Below, piece after piece: positions 16,469 through 25,501 of a DNA stretch of 38,404 bases (position 1 is its first letter; each line of letters begins with the position of its first letter). The stretch is from NCBI GenBank assembly GCA_031264015.1, contig JAISET010000144.1, positions 1-38,404 on the forward strand. Direction: 5' to 3'. This DNA comes from Deltaproteobacteria bacterium. Lineage in GTDB: Bacteria; Desulfobacterota; Desulfarculia; Adiutricales; Adiutricaceae. The notes below the pieces were generated by a model. It was not told where the DNA came from and did not search any database. It saw only the letters and a list, made by a program, of their open reading frames with translations. A program made the position numbers and the translations under genes.

Positions 16469-16720
16469 AATGAACTCCTTTGACAAAAAGAAACTAAATT
16501 TTATTATAAGACAAATTTATTCAAATATTTTTTCACTTGCGGCGATGAAAAATATTTTATTTTTTTATTAAAAATGCAATTAGTGTTTTTAAGACGCAGA
16601 CAAGATTAAACGTTACAAAAAGAAGTCTGTTTAAAACACTTTACACAATATTTATTCTTTTAGCAACCAATTGGTCATAAAAATTGAACAGATTGAACCG
16701 TCCGGCTAAAACAACGGCCG

Positions 16721-16749
16721 ATTATATGCCGCCGGCGTCGTTTGGTAAA
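16721..16749 (-). promoter_or_regulatory. candidate sigma-70 promoter of the symporter-dehydrogenase-racemase genes
   Basis: On the minus strand, TTTACC (16749-16744), a 17-bp spacer and a perfect TATAAT (16726-16721). The AT-rich leader to the start codon would be about 245 nt. Confidence 0.5.
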
Positions 16750-17279
16750 GCGCCCCCCGCCCCGACCCGCGGATGCGGGCGGCGTCGGGCGGCGCCGAGC
16801 GGCGTCGGGCGGGGAGGAGGAAAAAGACCGCCGGGGCGCGGACCCGCTTTTCCCGCGGGGCGCCGACCGTCTTCCGATGACCGGACGGAAAATATCGAAC
16901 AACTCCCGAACCTTTTACTACCAACAAGCGGTCAAGTCAAGTAAAAACGACATGATGCTCCAATAAAAATCACCCCGGCGGAACCGTTTCCCCTCCAATT
17001 ATCCTTCGCCGCCGGCCAGGAACGGTCCCGACTGGGGCGACGGAGACGGGGGAGACGGCCGGGGCGATGCCGACGGCGGCGCGGGGGTGACGGGAGACGC
17101 GACGGTGACGGAGGGGACGGCCTGGCGGCGATGGTGACGGCGGCGCGGGAACAGCCGGGACGCGACGGCGGCGAGGACGGCCGGGCGGCGATGACGACAG
17201 GGAAGGCGGCGGCGTCCGGGGGGCGGCCGCGGGCGGCCGGAACACGTCGGCCGCGACAAGGGGCGCGAATTCAGGAGTC
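16750..17279. other. spacer without recognisable gene
   Basis: It consists of GC-rich sequence dominated by CGGCGG/GACGGCG words (17030-17240), and a short AT-richer stretch (16895-16975). The open frames are composition artefacts with no conserved sequence. Confidence 0.5.
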
Positions 17280-17307
17280 GGGGGAGGCCGGCCGACCCGC
17301 CTCCCCC
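17280..17307 (-). terminator. hairpin downstream of larA2
   Basis: GGGGGAGGC (17280-17288) and GCCTCCCCC (17299-17307) form a 9-bp stem just after the larA2 stop. There is no T-tract on the minus strand, so it may only stabilise the 3' end. Confidence 0.35.
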
Positions 17308-17316
17308 GCCGGTTTT

Positions 17317-18570
17317 TCAGCCCTCTATCCTGGGCAGAGTCGAGCCGCCGTAAGGGGCGACCAGGACCTTGGAGCCGGGGCCGGCGTGGGCCAGGGCGGC
17401 CTTCAGGGCCCGGTCCAGGTCCGGCTCCGGGGTGACGAAAAGCTTTCCGGCCGCGGAATCGGGGAGGCTGGAAACCAGGAAGACCTTGAGGCGCCTCAGG
17501 ACCAGGGCTATGGCCGCCGCCTTGTGGCCGCCCAGCTCGAAGTCGGCGCGCGCCCTCGCCACCAGGTCCTCGGCGGTTTTGGCCTCGTCCAGCCAGCGCT
17601 CGAAGACGTCCTCCCCGAAGCCCTCGGCGCACTCGGCCGCCCAGACGACGGCGCCCCCGTCCCTGACGGCCTTGGCGGCGTTGTCCAGGGCCTTCTGGGC
17701 CTGGTAGACGTTGATGTCCTTGGGGAAGCCCCCGGCCGAGACCAGCACGACGTCGGCCCCGGGAGCCTTGACGGGCACCTGGAACATCTCGTCGAGCCTC
17801 CGGCAGGCCGCCCGGTGCGCCAGGAGGTGGTGGCCCGCGTAGGCCGCCCGGATCTTTTTGTCCTCGCCCAGGACGACGTTTAAGATAAAGTCCACGGAGA
17901 GATGGTCGGCCAGCTCGTCGATGTCCGAGCGGACCGGGTTGCCCTCCAGCACGCCCGCCCGGGCCCCGGGGTCGACCATGAGGCTATGGTTGTTGCGGAT
18001 GGCCCTGCGCGAGGAGACGCCCGGCAGGATGGCCTTGGCCCCGCCGGAATAGCCCGCGAAATAATGATACTCGACGTTCCCCAGGACGATCCTGAAGTCG
18101 GCGTCCGCCACCTCGAAGAAAACGTCCAGATCCGTCCCCCGGGACGTGCGGCCCAGACACCGGCACCTCTCCGGCTCGTGGTCGACAACCCGGTAGCGCT
18201 TGTAGACCCCGGGGCCGACCAGGGTTTCTTTCTCCTGGTCCGAGTGGCCGCGGTGGATGCCGAGGGCCAGCACTATGGTCACGTCGGAGTCCCTGACCCC
18301 GGCCGCCTCCAGCTCCCGCAAAAGGGGCGGCAGCATGAGGGCCGAGGGGCAGGGCCTGGTGACGTCGCTGGTCACTATGGCGATCCTCCGGCCTTTTTTC
18401 ACCAGCTCCCGAAGCCTTGGCGCGCCCACGGGGTTTTCCAGGGCGGCGTCGAGGATGTCGGCCGGCTCGCCGTCGGAGGCCCCCGTCCCGGGCAGCAGGT
18501 ACCCGGCGAACAAATCGTCGTCGAGCTCGGTCTCGAGTTTCCCGCGACCGAACTTCAAAGTTATCAGCAT
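17317..18570 (-). CDS. larA: LarA-type nickel-dependent 2-hydroxyacid racemase (paralogue 2)
   Basis: The 417-residue protein is closer to characterised lactate racemases than paralogue 1. Its sequence reads SDVTRPCP (Asp69, Arg72), LGIHRGHSDQEKE (His106), YHYFAGYSGGAKAILPG (His169, cofactor-linking Lys179) and NNHSLMVDPG (His195). The His-His, His-Lys and Lys-His spacings are compatible with the catalytic set of LarA. It would interconvert enantiomers of lactate or a similar 2-hydroxy acid in the cytoplasm. It is transcribed alone, from a candidate sigma-54 promoter at 18720-18734, and faces away from the sigma-54 activator gene at 20189. That is a classical arrangement for regulator and target. 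The cofactor-synthesis genes are absent nearby. Confidence 0.92.
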   Translation of the reverse strand: MLITLKFGRGKLETELDDDLFAGYLLPGTGASDGEPADILDAALENPVGAPRLRELVKKGRRIAIVTSDVTRPCPSALMLPPLLRELEAAGVRDSDVTIVLALGIHRGHSDQEKETLVGPGVYKRYRVVDHEPERCRCLGRTSRGTDLDVFFEVADADFRIVLGNVEYHYFAGYSGGAKAILPGVSSRRAIRNNHSLMVDPGARAGVLEGNPVRSDIDELADHLSVDFILNVVLGEDKKIRAAYAGHHLLAHRAACRRLDEMFQVPVKAPGADVVLVSAGGFPKDINVYQAQKALDNAAKAVRDGGAVVWAAECAEGFGEDVFERWLDEAKTAEDLVARARADFELGGHKAAAIALVLRRLKVFLVSSLPDSAAGKLFVTPEPDLDRALKAALAHAGPGSKVLVAPYGGSTLPRIEG

Positions 18571-18719
18571 GTTAATCCCGCCAAAATCCCGGCCGAAAAA
18601 CTCGGCCGCCCCGGGTTGCCGCCGGGGCGACGACAGCCCGGAGGATAAGATTTTTTAAAATAAGGCCGGAAGTCCCCGGCCGAGGGGCTTGATTCAAAGT
18701 CCCCCCCGCGGCCAAAGTA

Positions 18720-18734
18720 GCAAATATCGTTCCA
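18720..18734 (-). promoter_or_regulatory. sigma-54 (-24/-12) promoter of larA2
   Basis: On the minus strand the sequence is TGGAAC-GATAT-TTGC, against the consensus TGGCAC-N5-TTGC. There is one mismatch in the -24 box and exact GG-N10-GC spacing. Transcription would start near 18708, about 138 nt before the larA2 ATG. The divergent gene encodes a sigma-54 activator. Confidence 0.75.
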
Positions 18735-20188
18735 AGCCGGCGGGGGAGCCGAAACCGGGAGACGTCATGAAACCCGCCGTCCGCATGGAGGGCGACAAAA
18801 TTTACTGTCGAACCGGCGGTCTGGAAAGCCGGCGGGGGGGGCGCTAACGCCGGCCGAGACGCGGACGGGAACGCGGACGGGAGGACTGGCGGCCCGTCGC
18901 CGTCCGACGACAAAAATAAAGGACGGGTCCATTCCCCCCCCGCGGCCATAATAATCGATCGGTTTCCCGCCTCCGGGCCGCAAAAAACTTTCATGGACCG
19001 AACCCGCCCCGGCCGATGAAAGTTTGACCGCCCCCGCCCGGGAAAAAACAAACGACCGGCCCCAGACAAATTAAAGGCGGGGCGGAGGCGGGGCGGAGAC
19101 GGGCGGGGACGGGGAGGAAGAAAGCGAAGTAGGGGCGAAAAAAACCGCGGGCGGGAAGGAAGAAATCAAAAGTCTGAGGAGAGCGGAGTTCCCATGACAG
19201 TGGGGAGAAAGGATGACGACACAATAAAAAGTCATTATTTTAGGGACTTTCATCCGCCCTTTGACCTTTTCGATATTTTCGGTTAAAATGACGGCAACGT
19301 TTACATACGGACGCCAAAAAAGACTCGTCAGGACTTTGTTCGCCGCCGGAAAGCGGCCCGGCTTGTTTCTTCCTTGGCTTTGTCCGGCCGAATTCATTTC
19401 CGTCCCGCGGGCGCGGCGCCGTGTCCCGGGGCGCCATGTCCCGGGGCGGCTGTTCAAACCTGTTGGCGGTTGTTTTTGCCGTCGTCCCGGCGGCGGGTCC
19501 GAGGCGCCACGAAAAACTTGAGCCAAGACTCCGACACGCGCCGACGCCGCCCAAGCCGGCCGCCCGCGGCCGCCCGCCCGGCGGAGTCGGGAAAAGTCGG
19601 GCGCGTCCGGGCCCCAGTCATGACCGGGCGCGCAACTTGCCCCCATGGGAACGCATGGGGACACATGGGAACACTTGGGGACAAATGTTAAGGGACGCAA
19701 GAGAAACTAACGACCTGTTATTTTTCTTTCAATTAGCCCAAAGAGGAAACGGCCAATTGAAAATCGCCGGCGCCGGCCGTCATAAAACTGGAAAACAAGG
19801 CTGGTTATTTTGCCAAGTCTTTGATATCATATATTAATCTTGACCCCTTCGGTAAGACGACGGGAGAAAGACCGTCTTTCCGGCGGAGGCGGGCCGGCAA
19901 AAACGAACGAAAGACGCGGCGACGACAAGCTTTTTTAGAGCCGGGCAAAGTCCCCGCAAGCCGGGGAATTATTCTTCGACCGGCATAAATCATCAGAAGT
20001 TCAATTAAAGCGCGCGAGAGTCGAAAAAAATAACGCCCGGCAGCTAGAAAGTTTTCGCGGCGTCGACAATGATTTTTTTTGAGGCGCGGCCGGGGGGGCG
20101 AGACCCGCCCGCCGCCTTCCTTCCCGCGGCGCGGCCCCGGGGGACGACGCGCCCCGGCGCGGCCCGGCGGGCGCAGGCCAGGTGGATC
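18735..20188. other. 1.45-kb gene-free intergenic region between larA2 and its putative activator
   Basis: No conserved protein is recognisable in any frame. The region should hold activator-binding sites for the larA2 promoter and the promoter of the regulator, but no clear operator was identified. At 19646-19690 there are imperfect repeats of ATGGGRACACATGGG/CTTGGGGACA. The stretches 19190-19300 and 19700-19830 are AT-richer. Frames over 18900-19700 are unconserved. Confidence 0.5.
19646..19690. repeat. imperfect TGGGGACA-type direct repeats
   Basis: Four near-copies of (A/C)(A/T)TGGG(A/G)ACA spaced about 10 bp apart form a small array. Similar TGGGGACA repeats flank REP-type elements in various bacteria, but no transposase is nearby, so I do not assign it to one. 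Confidence 0.5.
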
Positions 20189-22156
20189 ATGGTGGGGACG
20201 GATTGTCTCGACATAGGGCCCGGGAAGAGCACGGAACTCAATCTGGCTCAAATACTGAACAGCCTGCCGGTCGCCTTCATGCTCCTGGACGGCCTGGGCC
20301 GCGTCATGGAGGCCAACCACCAGCTGGCGTCCCTGCTGGGCCTGAGCTCCCAATGGCTCATCGGCAGGCACGTCTCCGAGTTCTGGCCCCAGACGGCCCC
20401 CGAGCTCGAGCGCATAGCCGGCTCCAGCCGCCAGGCCACGGGGCTCCCTTTGGAGGAGCTCAACGGCTGCTTTCTGCAGACCGTCCCCCTGCCGAACCAC
20501 GACAAGGGCCTGGCCGTCACCGTGCTCGACCGCAGGCTCTGGCAGCCCCTTTTGGACTCCGCCCCTCTGCTGGACCCCCTGACCCCCTACTACAAAAAAG
20601 TCTTCGAAAGCTCCTCCGACGGCATCAGCATCTGCGACAACGAGGGCCGGATGATCCTGGTCAACAAGGCCTCGGCGGCGCACGTGGGCCTGCCCGCGGA
20701 CCAGCTGGTCGGGCGCCACGTGGACTTTCTGGTCAAGCACCACCTGATCGACAACACGGTCTGCATTGACGTTTTGTCCACCAAAAAGGCCGTCACCAAG
20801 CTGATAAGACACCATAAGACCAACAAGTACATCCTTCTGACCGGCAACCCCATCTTCGCGGCGGACGGCGAGGTCCAGCTGGTGGTCATCAACGAGCGCG
20901 ACCTGACCGGCATGATCAAGCTTCAGTCGAGCTTCGACCGCCAGAGCGAGCTTCTGGCCCGCTACAAGGACGAGCTGACGGCGGCCCAGCTGGCCGAGCT
21001 GGTCTCCACCGACATCGTCTGCTCCAGCAACTCCATGCGCATCATTTTGGACACGGCCTTGAAGCTGGCGGGGTACTCGGTCCGGGAGATTTTGATCACC
21101 GGGGAGTCCGGCACCGGCAAGGGCCTCATCGCCAAGTTCATCCACGCCAACTCCGCCAACAGCAACGAGCCCTTCATCCACCTCAACTGCGCCGCCATGC
21201 CGGAGACCCTGCTGGAGTCCGAGCTGTTCGGCTACGAGAAGGCCACCTTCACCGGGGCCAGCCCCCACGGACGCGCCGGGCTGTTCGAGGCGGCGGGCCT
21301 GGGGACGGTCTTTTTGGACGAGATCGGCGAGATGCCCGTCTCCATCCAGGCCAAGCTTCTGACCTTCCTGGACAACCACGAGTTCAGACGGGTGGGGGGC
21401 AGCAAGATCATCACCTCCCCCTGCAACATCATCGCCGCCACCAACCGCAACCTCGAGGAGCTGGTGGCCCAGAAGCTCTTCCGCCAGGACCTCTACTACC
21501 GCCTGAACGTCTTCTGCCTGCACCTGCCGCCCCTGCGGGAGCGTCCGGAGGACGTTCTCGAGCTCGCCCGCCGGGAGCTCCAGAAGCTCAACTCCCACTA
21601 CCGCCAGAGCCGCGCCCTGGACCCGCTGGCCATCGAGGTCCTGCAGAGCTACGACTTCCCCGGCAACGTCAGGGAGTTGTTGAACTACCTCCACCAGTCG
21701 GTGCTTCTGAGCCCCACGCCGGAGATCGGCGCCTTTCTGAAAAGCTTCCTGGAGGGCCGCGACCTGGGCCGCCGCCCCGCGGCGACGGACGCCCGCCCGT
21801 CCCGGCAGGGCGACTGGCCGCCCGGCGGCGGGCCCGCCCCGGCCGCGCCCGTCCCCCCGTCCCCGGCCCCCCGGCCGGCGTCCGAGGCCTCCCCCGCCCC
21901 GGAGCAGGCCCTGCCCGCGCGCCTGGACGACCGGGAGAAGGCCCTCCTGCTGGAGGCGCTGACCATCTGCGGCAACACCAGGGAGATGGCCAGGTTTTTG
22001 GGGATCAGCCAGGCCGGGGTCTCCAGGAAACTGAAAAAGCATAATCTGATCCCGCCGGGCAAGCGGGAACGCTTGATTCACCACCCAGCCATTGAGCCAA
22101 ATATGAATCAAAATTCCGACGACCACGCGCCTGGCACAAACCACCATGAGATATAA
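20189..22156 (+). CDS. PAS-PAS-AAA+-Fis sigma-54 enhancer-binding regulator
   Basis: A 655-residue transcriptional activator. Two PAS-like sensor domains (about 20-115 and 130-245) precede the AAA+ domain, with Walker A GESGTGKG (305-312), Walker B VFLDEIG (374-380), and RLNVFCLHLPPLRERPED and DFPGNVRELLNYLHQS further on. A Pro/Ala-rich linker (about 528-575) leads to a Fis-type HTH (about 585-620, GNTREMARFLGISQAGVSRKLKKH). The loop that contacts sigma-54, normally GAFTGA, reads ATFTGA (352-357). TFTGA is kept, but the first Gly and the Ala are changed. The ATG at 20189 follows AGGTGG; an upstream in-frame extension to 20069 is low-complexity. There is no receiver domain, so the signal is probably a cytoplasmic ligand sensed by PAS. 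The candidate target is larA2. Confidence 0.92.
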   Translation: MVGTDCLDIGPGKSTELNLAQILNSLPVAFMLLDGLGRVMEANHQLASLLGLSSQWLIGRHVSEFWPQTAPELERIAGSSRQATGLPLEELNGCFLQTVPLPNHDKGLAVTVLDRRLWQPLLDSAPLLDPLTPYYKKVFESSSDGISICDNEGRMILVNKASAAHVGLPADQLVGRHVDFLVKHHLIDNTVCIDVLSTKKAVTKLIRHHKTNKYILLTGNPIFAADGEVQLVVINERDLTGMIKLQSSFDRQSELLARYKDELTAAQLAELVSTDIVCSSNSMRIILDTALKLAGYSVREILITGESGTGKGLIAKFIHANSANSNEPFIHLNCAAMPETLLESELFGYEKATFTGASPHGRAGLFEAAGLGTVFLDEIGEMPVSIQAKLLTFLDNHEFRRVGGSKIITSPCNIIAATNRNLEELVAQKLFRQDLYYRLNVFCLHLPPLRERPEDVLELARRELQKLNSHYRQSRALDPLAIEVLQSYDFPGNVRELLNYLHQSVLLSPTPEIGAFLKSFLEGRDLGRRPAATDARPSRQGDWPPGGGPAPAAPVPPSPAPRPASEASPAPEQALPARLDDREKALLLEALTICGNTREMARFLGISQAGVSRKLKKHNLIPPGKRERLIHHPAIEPNMNQNSDDHAPGTNHHEI

Positions 22157-22376
22157 TCTTTAACTATTCTTTCCGCTAACTTCCAGCCTTTGGCTCAAAC
22201 GTCCCCCCCAGCCTCTGATTCAGTATTGAATTGCCTTTTCGACTCGTCTTTGAACCGCCCGACGGACGCGCCCCCGCCTCCCCCGGGTCGTCCTCGTCCC
22301 CCTCCCCCGCCCGGCGAACGGCTTTCCCCGGGAGAGGAGCCCGGCCGGCCCCCCCGGCTTGACGGCCGGACGGCTT
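22157..22376. other. spacer without recognisable gene
   Basis: Only GC-rich low-complexity sequence is seen between the regulator and the sigma-54-like site at 22377; no gene is recognised. Confidence 0.5.
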
Positions 22377-22392
22377 TGGAGTGACTTTTGCA
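22377..22392 (+). promoter_or_regulatory. candidate sigma-54 promoter of the SGNH hydrolase gene
   Basis: TGGAGT-GACTT-TTGCA has exact GG-N10-GC spacing and a perfect -12 box, but three mismatches in the -24 box. It lies about 145 nt before the start codon and directly downstream of the sigma-54 activator gene. Confidence 0.4.
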
Positions 22393-22537
22393 TTAAATGT
22401 TTGACAAGTTTTAAGAACGGGCGCGGTCGCCGCGGCCGGCCGACTGTCGGCCGGGCCCAGGCGCTGGACTGCCCTCTCTAGGACTGTCAGCATCTTTTAA
22501 CAATTTTCACCGACATATGTCTCCAGGAGTCAGACAA

Positions 22538-23410
22538 ATGCCCTCCAAGAACGTTTTCAGGATGCCGGCCGCCAGCCTGGCCGCCGTTGTCGCGGCCGTG
22601 GTCATGGCGGCCGCCATAGCCTCCCCGCGTCCGGCGGCGGCGGCCGACCACAACCTCCCCTTCACGTCCATCGTCGCCCTCGGGGACAGCTTCTCCGACG
22701 ACGGCTTCGCCGACGGCTGGGGCTTCAAGCGCTACACCGAGACCTCCACCTGGGTCGAGCAGCTGGCCGCGGCGACGGGCCTGCCCCTGGAGAACAGGGC
22801 CTGGGGCGGGGCCATGAGCAACCAGCGCAACTGCAACCATCCCGAGGGTACGGACTGGTCCGGCCTCGACTGGCAGGTGGACGACTATCTGAAAAACCTG
22901 GCCCCCGGAACGGACATCTCCAAGGTCCTCTTCACCGTGGTGGCGGGATCCAACGACCTCTGGGGCGGCATCGAGGACGGGGCCGTCTCCGCCGCCAACA
23001 TCAGGGCGGCCGTCGAGAAGCTGGCCGCGGCCGGCGCCAAATTCGTGCTCTACGGGGAGACCCCCGGCGTCCTCCTGGCCCCGGGCTACCTGACGGGCGA
23101 CTACGTCAGCTACGCCGAGCCCTGGCTCAAGCTGGTGGCGGACACCAACGCCGTCACCCGCCAGGAATTGGAGGGCGGCCTGGCCCAATATCCGGACCTC
23201 AAGATCTATTACGTCCGGACCGACCCCCTCATGGAAAAGATCAAAAACAAGGAGGACGGCTACGTCTTCGAGAACATCACCGACAAATGGTGGGGCACCT
23301 ACTCCTACCCCGAGCCCGGCAAGTACCTCTGGTACGACGAGTGGCACCCCATGGGCCACTTCCACTCGCTGATCTGCCGGGAGGCCCTGGCGGCCCTGAC
23401 GGCCAAGTAG
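22538..23410 (+). CDS. secreted SGNH/GDSL-family hydrolase
   Basis: The 290-residue protein opens with a signal peptide: basic MPSKNVFR, a hydrophobic Ala/Val core, and a likely cleavage after PAAAA near residue 36. It is thus periplasmic or secreted. The GDSL blocks are all visible: GDSFSDDG (Gly49-Asp50-Ser51 nucleophile), a block II Gly near 90, GSND (137-140) and the catalytic DEWH (Asp267...His270). It should be an esterase or lipase-like hydrolase of ester bonds in lipids or acylated polysaccharides; the substrate is unknown. The start at 22538 is chosen because CAGGAG lies 8 nt upstream. The ATG at 22517 would place that site inside the gene. It follows the sigma-54 activator, and a -24/-12-like site lies upstream. 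The stop is TAG. Confidence 0.88.
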   Translation: MPSKNVFRMPAASLAAVVAAVVMAAAIASPRPAAAADHNLPFTSIVALGDSFSDDGFADGWGFKRYTETSTWVEQLAAATGLPLENRAWGGAMSNQRNCNHPEGTDWSGLDWQVDDYLKNLAPGTDISKVLFTVVAGSNDLWGGIEDGAVSAANIRAAVEKLAAAGAKFVLYGETPGVLLAPGYLTGDYVSYAEPWLKLVADTNAVTRQELEGGLAQYPDLKIYYVRTDPLMEKIKNKEDGYVFENITDKWWGTYSYPEPGKYLWYDEWHPMGHFHSLICREALAALTAK

Positions 23411-23449
23411 GTCCGGGCCGTCCGGCCCGGCGCGGCCAGGAGTCGGTCG

Positions 23450-23545
23450 TTTGATTATTTGATTTGTTGTCTGATTGTTTGACGGTTGACTGGTTGTTTG
23501 TCCGGCCGTTTGATTTGCCGTTTGGCCGTTTGATTGGTCGGGGAC
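23450..23545. repeat. T/G-rich degenerate repeat (GTTTGAT-type)
   Basis: About ten loose copies of GTTTGAT/GTTTGCC/GTTTGTC follow the hydrolase gene. Unit length varies between 7 and 12, and there is no coding potential. Confidence 0.6.
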
Positions 23546-23754
23546 ATAATTCGTTATCGGAGGTTTTCGTCCGGCGCCATGATGATGATGAGGACGACGC
23601 CGGGCGGGGGCTCGGAACCGGCCGCCATGACAGGTGTGTTATGTAACCGGTTTCATTTTTCTGCGGCGCCCCATGAGCCTCCTCCACCAGACGGTCTCCG
23701 ACGAGGCCCCGGCCGTCCTCCCGGCCGGGCGGGTTTTGCGCGGAAAGACGAAGT

Positions 23755-23855
23755 TTCGAACCCGTCGACGAAGTTTTAAGTTTTGAATTTTGATTTTTGA
23801 GCAAAAAAATTAAGTTTTGAGTTTCGAGCTAAAAAATTGGTCTTTTAGTTTTCAG
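23755..23855. repeat. AGTTTTGA-type degenerate repeat
   Basis: Repeated AGTTTTAAG, AGTTTTGA and AGTTTCGAG words form an AT-rich island in GC-rich sequence. They are the same kind of word as the heptamer array at 12231-12385 read on its minus strand. Confidence 0.65.
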
Positions 23856-24138
23856 AGACGAGATTTTAGCGGAATTTGAAAGGCGCCCGGGGGCGGTTTA
23901 AACGCGGCCCGGGCGCGATTGGCGCGGGACGGTCCTGTTCCTCCGAAGTTTCGGACCTGGAACGCGCCCGGCAAAGAAGTCCAGGCGGGCCGGGGCGCGC
24001 CCGGCCAGGCCGGACCCGGCGGGCGAGCCGACCGGGGCCGGCCCCGACGGAGACAAAACCCGCCGCCCGAACAGCGGGCGGTAAAAAATAACGCCGAAAG
24101 TTGGCCGCGGGCCAAGGAAAGGCTAACGAGGTGGGAGC
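23856..24138. other. spacer upstream of the aminotransferase gene
   Basis: GC-rich, with no conserved protein. It includes the perfect palindrome TTGGCCGCGGGCCAA at 24101-24115, shortly before the start codon, a possible operator. Confidence 0.5.
24101..24115. promoter_or_regulatory. possible operator palindrome
   Basis: TTGGCC-GCG-GGCCAA has perfect 6-bp arms, 24 nt before the aminotransferase ATG. Its TTGGC...GCCAA core recurs in the inverted repeat at 29841-29855 with different spacing. Confidence 0.4.
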
Positions 24139-25467
24139 ATGTTCTACGACAAGACATCCAACCTGATCCTGCACCGGACTTCCGACAAGGAAATCCAGGA
24201 CGGGGTCCTAACAATCGTCAAGGGCGACGGCATCTACGTGGAGGACTCCGACGGCAGGCGCTACGTGGACATGGACTCCGGGATCACCAGGCCCGTGGCC
24301 CTGGGCTACGGCCAGAAGGAGATCGCCCAGGCCGCCTACGACCAGATCATGAAGATCGCCTACGTGACGCCCTGCGGCAGGGCCAGCGACACGGCCATGA
24401 AGCTGGCGGCCAAGCTGGCGACCATGGCCCCGGGCCAGATCAAATACTTCACCTTCGAGTGCTCCGGCTCCGAGGCCGTGGACTCGGCCATGAAGCTGGC
24501 CAAGCTCTACCACTACCACAACGGCGAGAAGAACCGCTACAAGGTCGTCTCCCGCCAGGGCGCCTACCACGGCGTCAACGGCCTGGGGCTCAGGGCCCTG
24601 GGGACCGTGGTGCCCATGCGCAACATGTTCGAGCCGGGGGCCACCGGGGGCGTCTTCATCCCCTCCCCCTACTGCTACCGCTGCTTCTACAGGCTCAGAC
24701 ACCCCGACTGCGGCCTGCGCTGCGCCGAGCACCTCGAGGAGGCCATCATTTTGGAGGGCCCCGAGCTCATCTCCACCTTCATCGGCGAGCCGGTCCAGCA
24801 GGGCTTCGGCAGCTACTCGCCCCCCGACGGCTACTGGCAGGCCGTCCGCAAGATCTGCGACAAGTACGGGGTGCTGATGATCTCCGACGAGGTCATCTGC
24901 GGCTTCGGGCGCACCGGCAAGATGTTCGGCATCGAGCACTTCGGCGTCGAGCCCGACATCATCTCCATGGCCAAGTGCCTGACCTCCGGCTACGTGCCCC
25001 TCTCCGGGGTGGGCGTGACCGAGAAGGTCTGGTCGAAGATCGACAGCTTCGTCCACCTGCACACCTACGGGAACCACCCCGTGGGCTGCGCCGCCGCCCT
25101 GGCGGCCATCGGGATCTACGAGCGCGACAATCTGGTCGCCCGCGCCGCCGAGATCGGCAAGTACCTTTTGGACGTCATGACCGACCGCCTGAAGGACTAC
25201 CCCTCCGTGGGCGAGGTCCGGGGCAAGGGCCTCTGGGTCTCGGCCGACCTGACCGCCGACAAAAAGACCCGGCCGGTCTTCCCCGCCGCCAACCTGGGCA
25301 GCATCGTCAACCGAGCCATGGCCAAGGGATACCTCATCAAGGCCATGGGCAGCGCCATCGAGCTGGCCCCGCCCTACACCATCGGCAAGGAGGACATCGA
25401 CAAGTTCATGGTCGTCTTCGAGGCCTGCCTCCAGGAGGAGGAGAAGGCCATGGGCCTGCGCAAGTAG
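24139..25467 (+). CDS. class III PLP-dependent aminotransferase
   Basis: A 442-residue fold-type I class III aminotransferase, the family that includes omega-amino-acid:pyruvate, taurine:pyruvate, GABA and beta-alanine transaminases and glutamate-semialdehyde aminomutase. Visible features are FECSGSEAVDSAMKLAK (PLP phosphate contact), QGAYHG, ISDEVICGFGRTG (Asp250, binds the PLP ring nitrogen) and SMAKCLTSGYVPLSG with the Schiff-base Lys279. A cysteine set (CYRC...CGLRC, about 179-195) occurs in related members. A GAGGTGGGAG site precedes the ATG. It starts the methylamine block, which suggests that the donor amine is a demethylation product or a co-imported omega-amino acid. Taurine-type transamination is an alternative. 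The exact donor cannot be read from sequence. The stop is TAG. Confidence 0.9.
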   Translation: MFYDKTSNLILHRTSDKEIQDGVLTIVKGDGIYVEDSDGRRYVDMDSGITRPVALGYGQKEIAQAAYDQIMKIAYVTPCGRASDTAMKLAAKLATMAPGQIKYFTFECSGSEAVDSAMKLAKLYHYHNGEKNRYKVVSRQGAYHGVNGLGLRALGTVVPMRNMFEPGATGGVFIPSPYCYRCFYRLRHPDCGLRCAEHLEEAIILEGPELISTFIGEPVQQGFGSYSPPDGYWQAVRKICDKYGVLMISDEVICGFGRTGKMFGIEHFGVEPDIISMAKCLTSGYVPLSGVGVTEKVWSKIDSFVHLHTYGNHPVGCAAALAAIGIYERDNLVARAAEIGKYLLDVMTDRLKDYPSVGEVRGKGLWVSADLTADKKTRPVFPAANLGSIVNRAMAKGYLIKAMGSAIELAPPYTIGKEDIDKFMVVFEACLQEEEKAMGLRK

Positions 25468-25501
25468 GCCCCGGTTCGAGAGGCCGTCCGCCCGGCGACC
25501 A

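Noticed and set aside
19805-22147. 780-codon minus-strand frame opposite the sigma-54 regulator
   Set aside because: It is an antisense shadow of a confidently identified gene, caused by GC-rich codon positions. It has no domain and no start signal.
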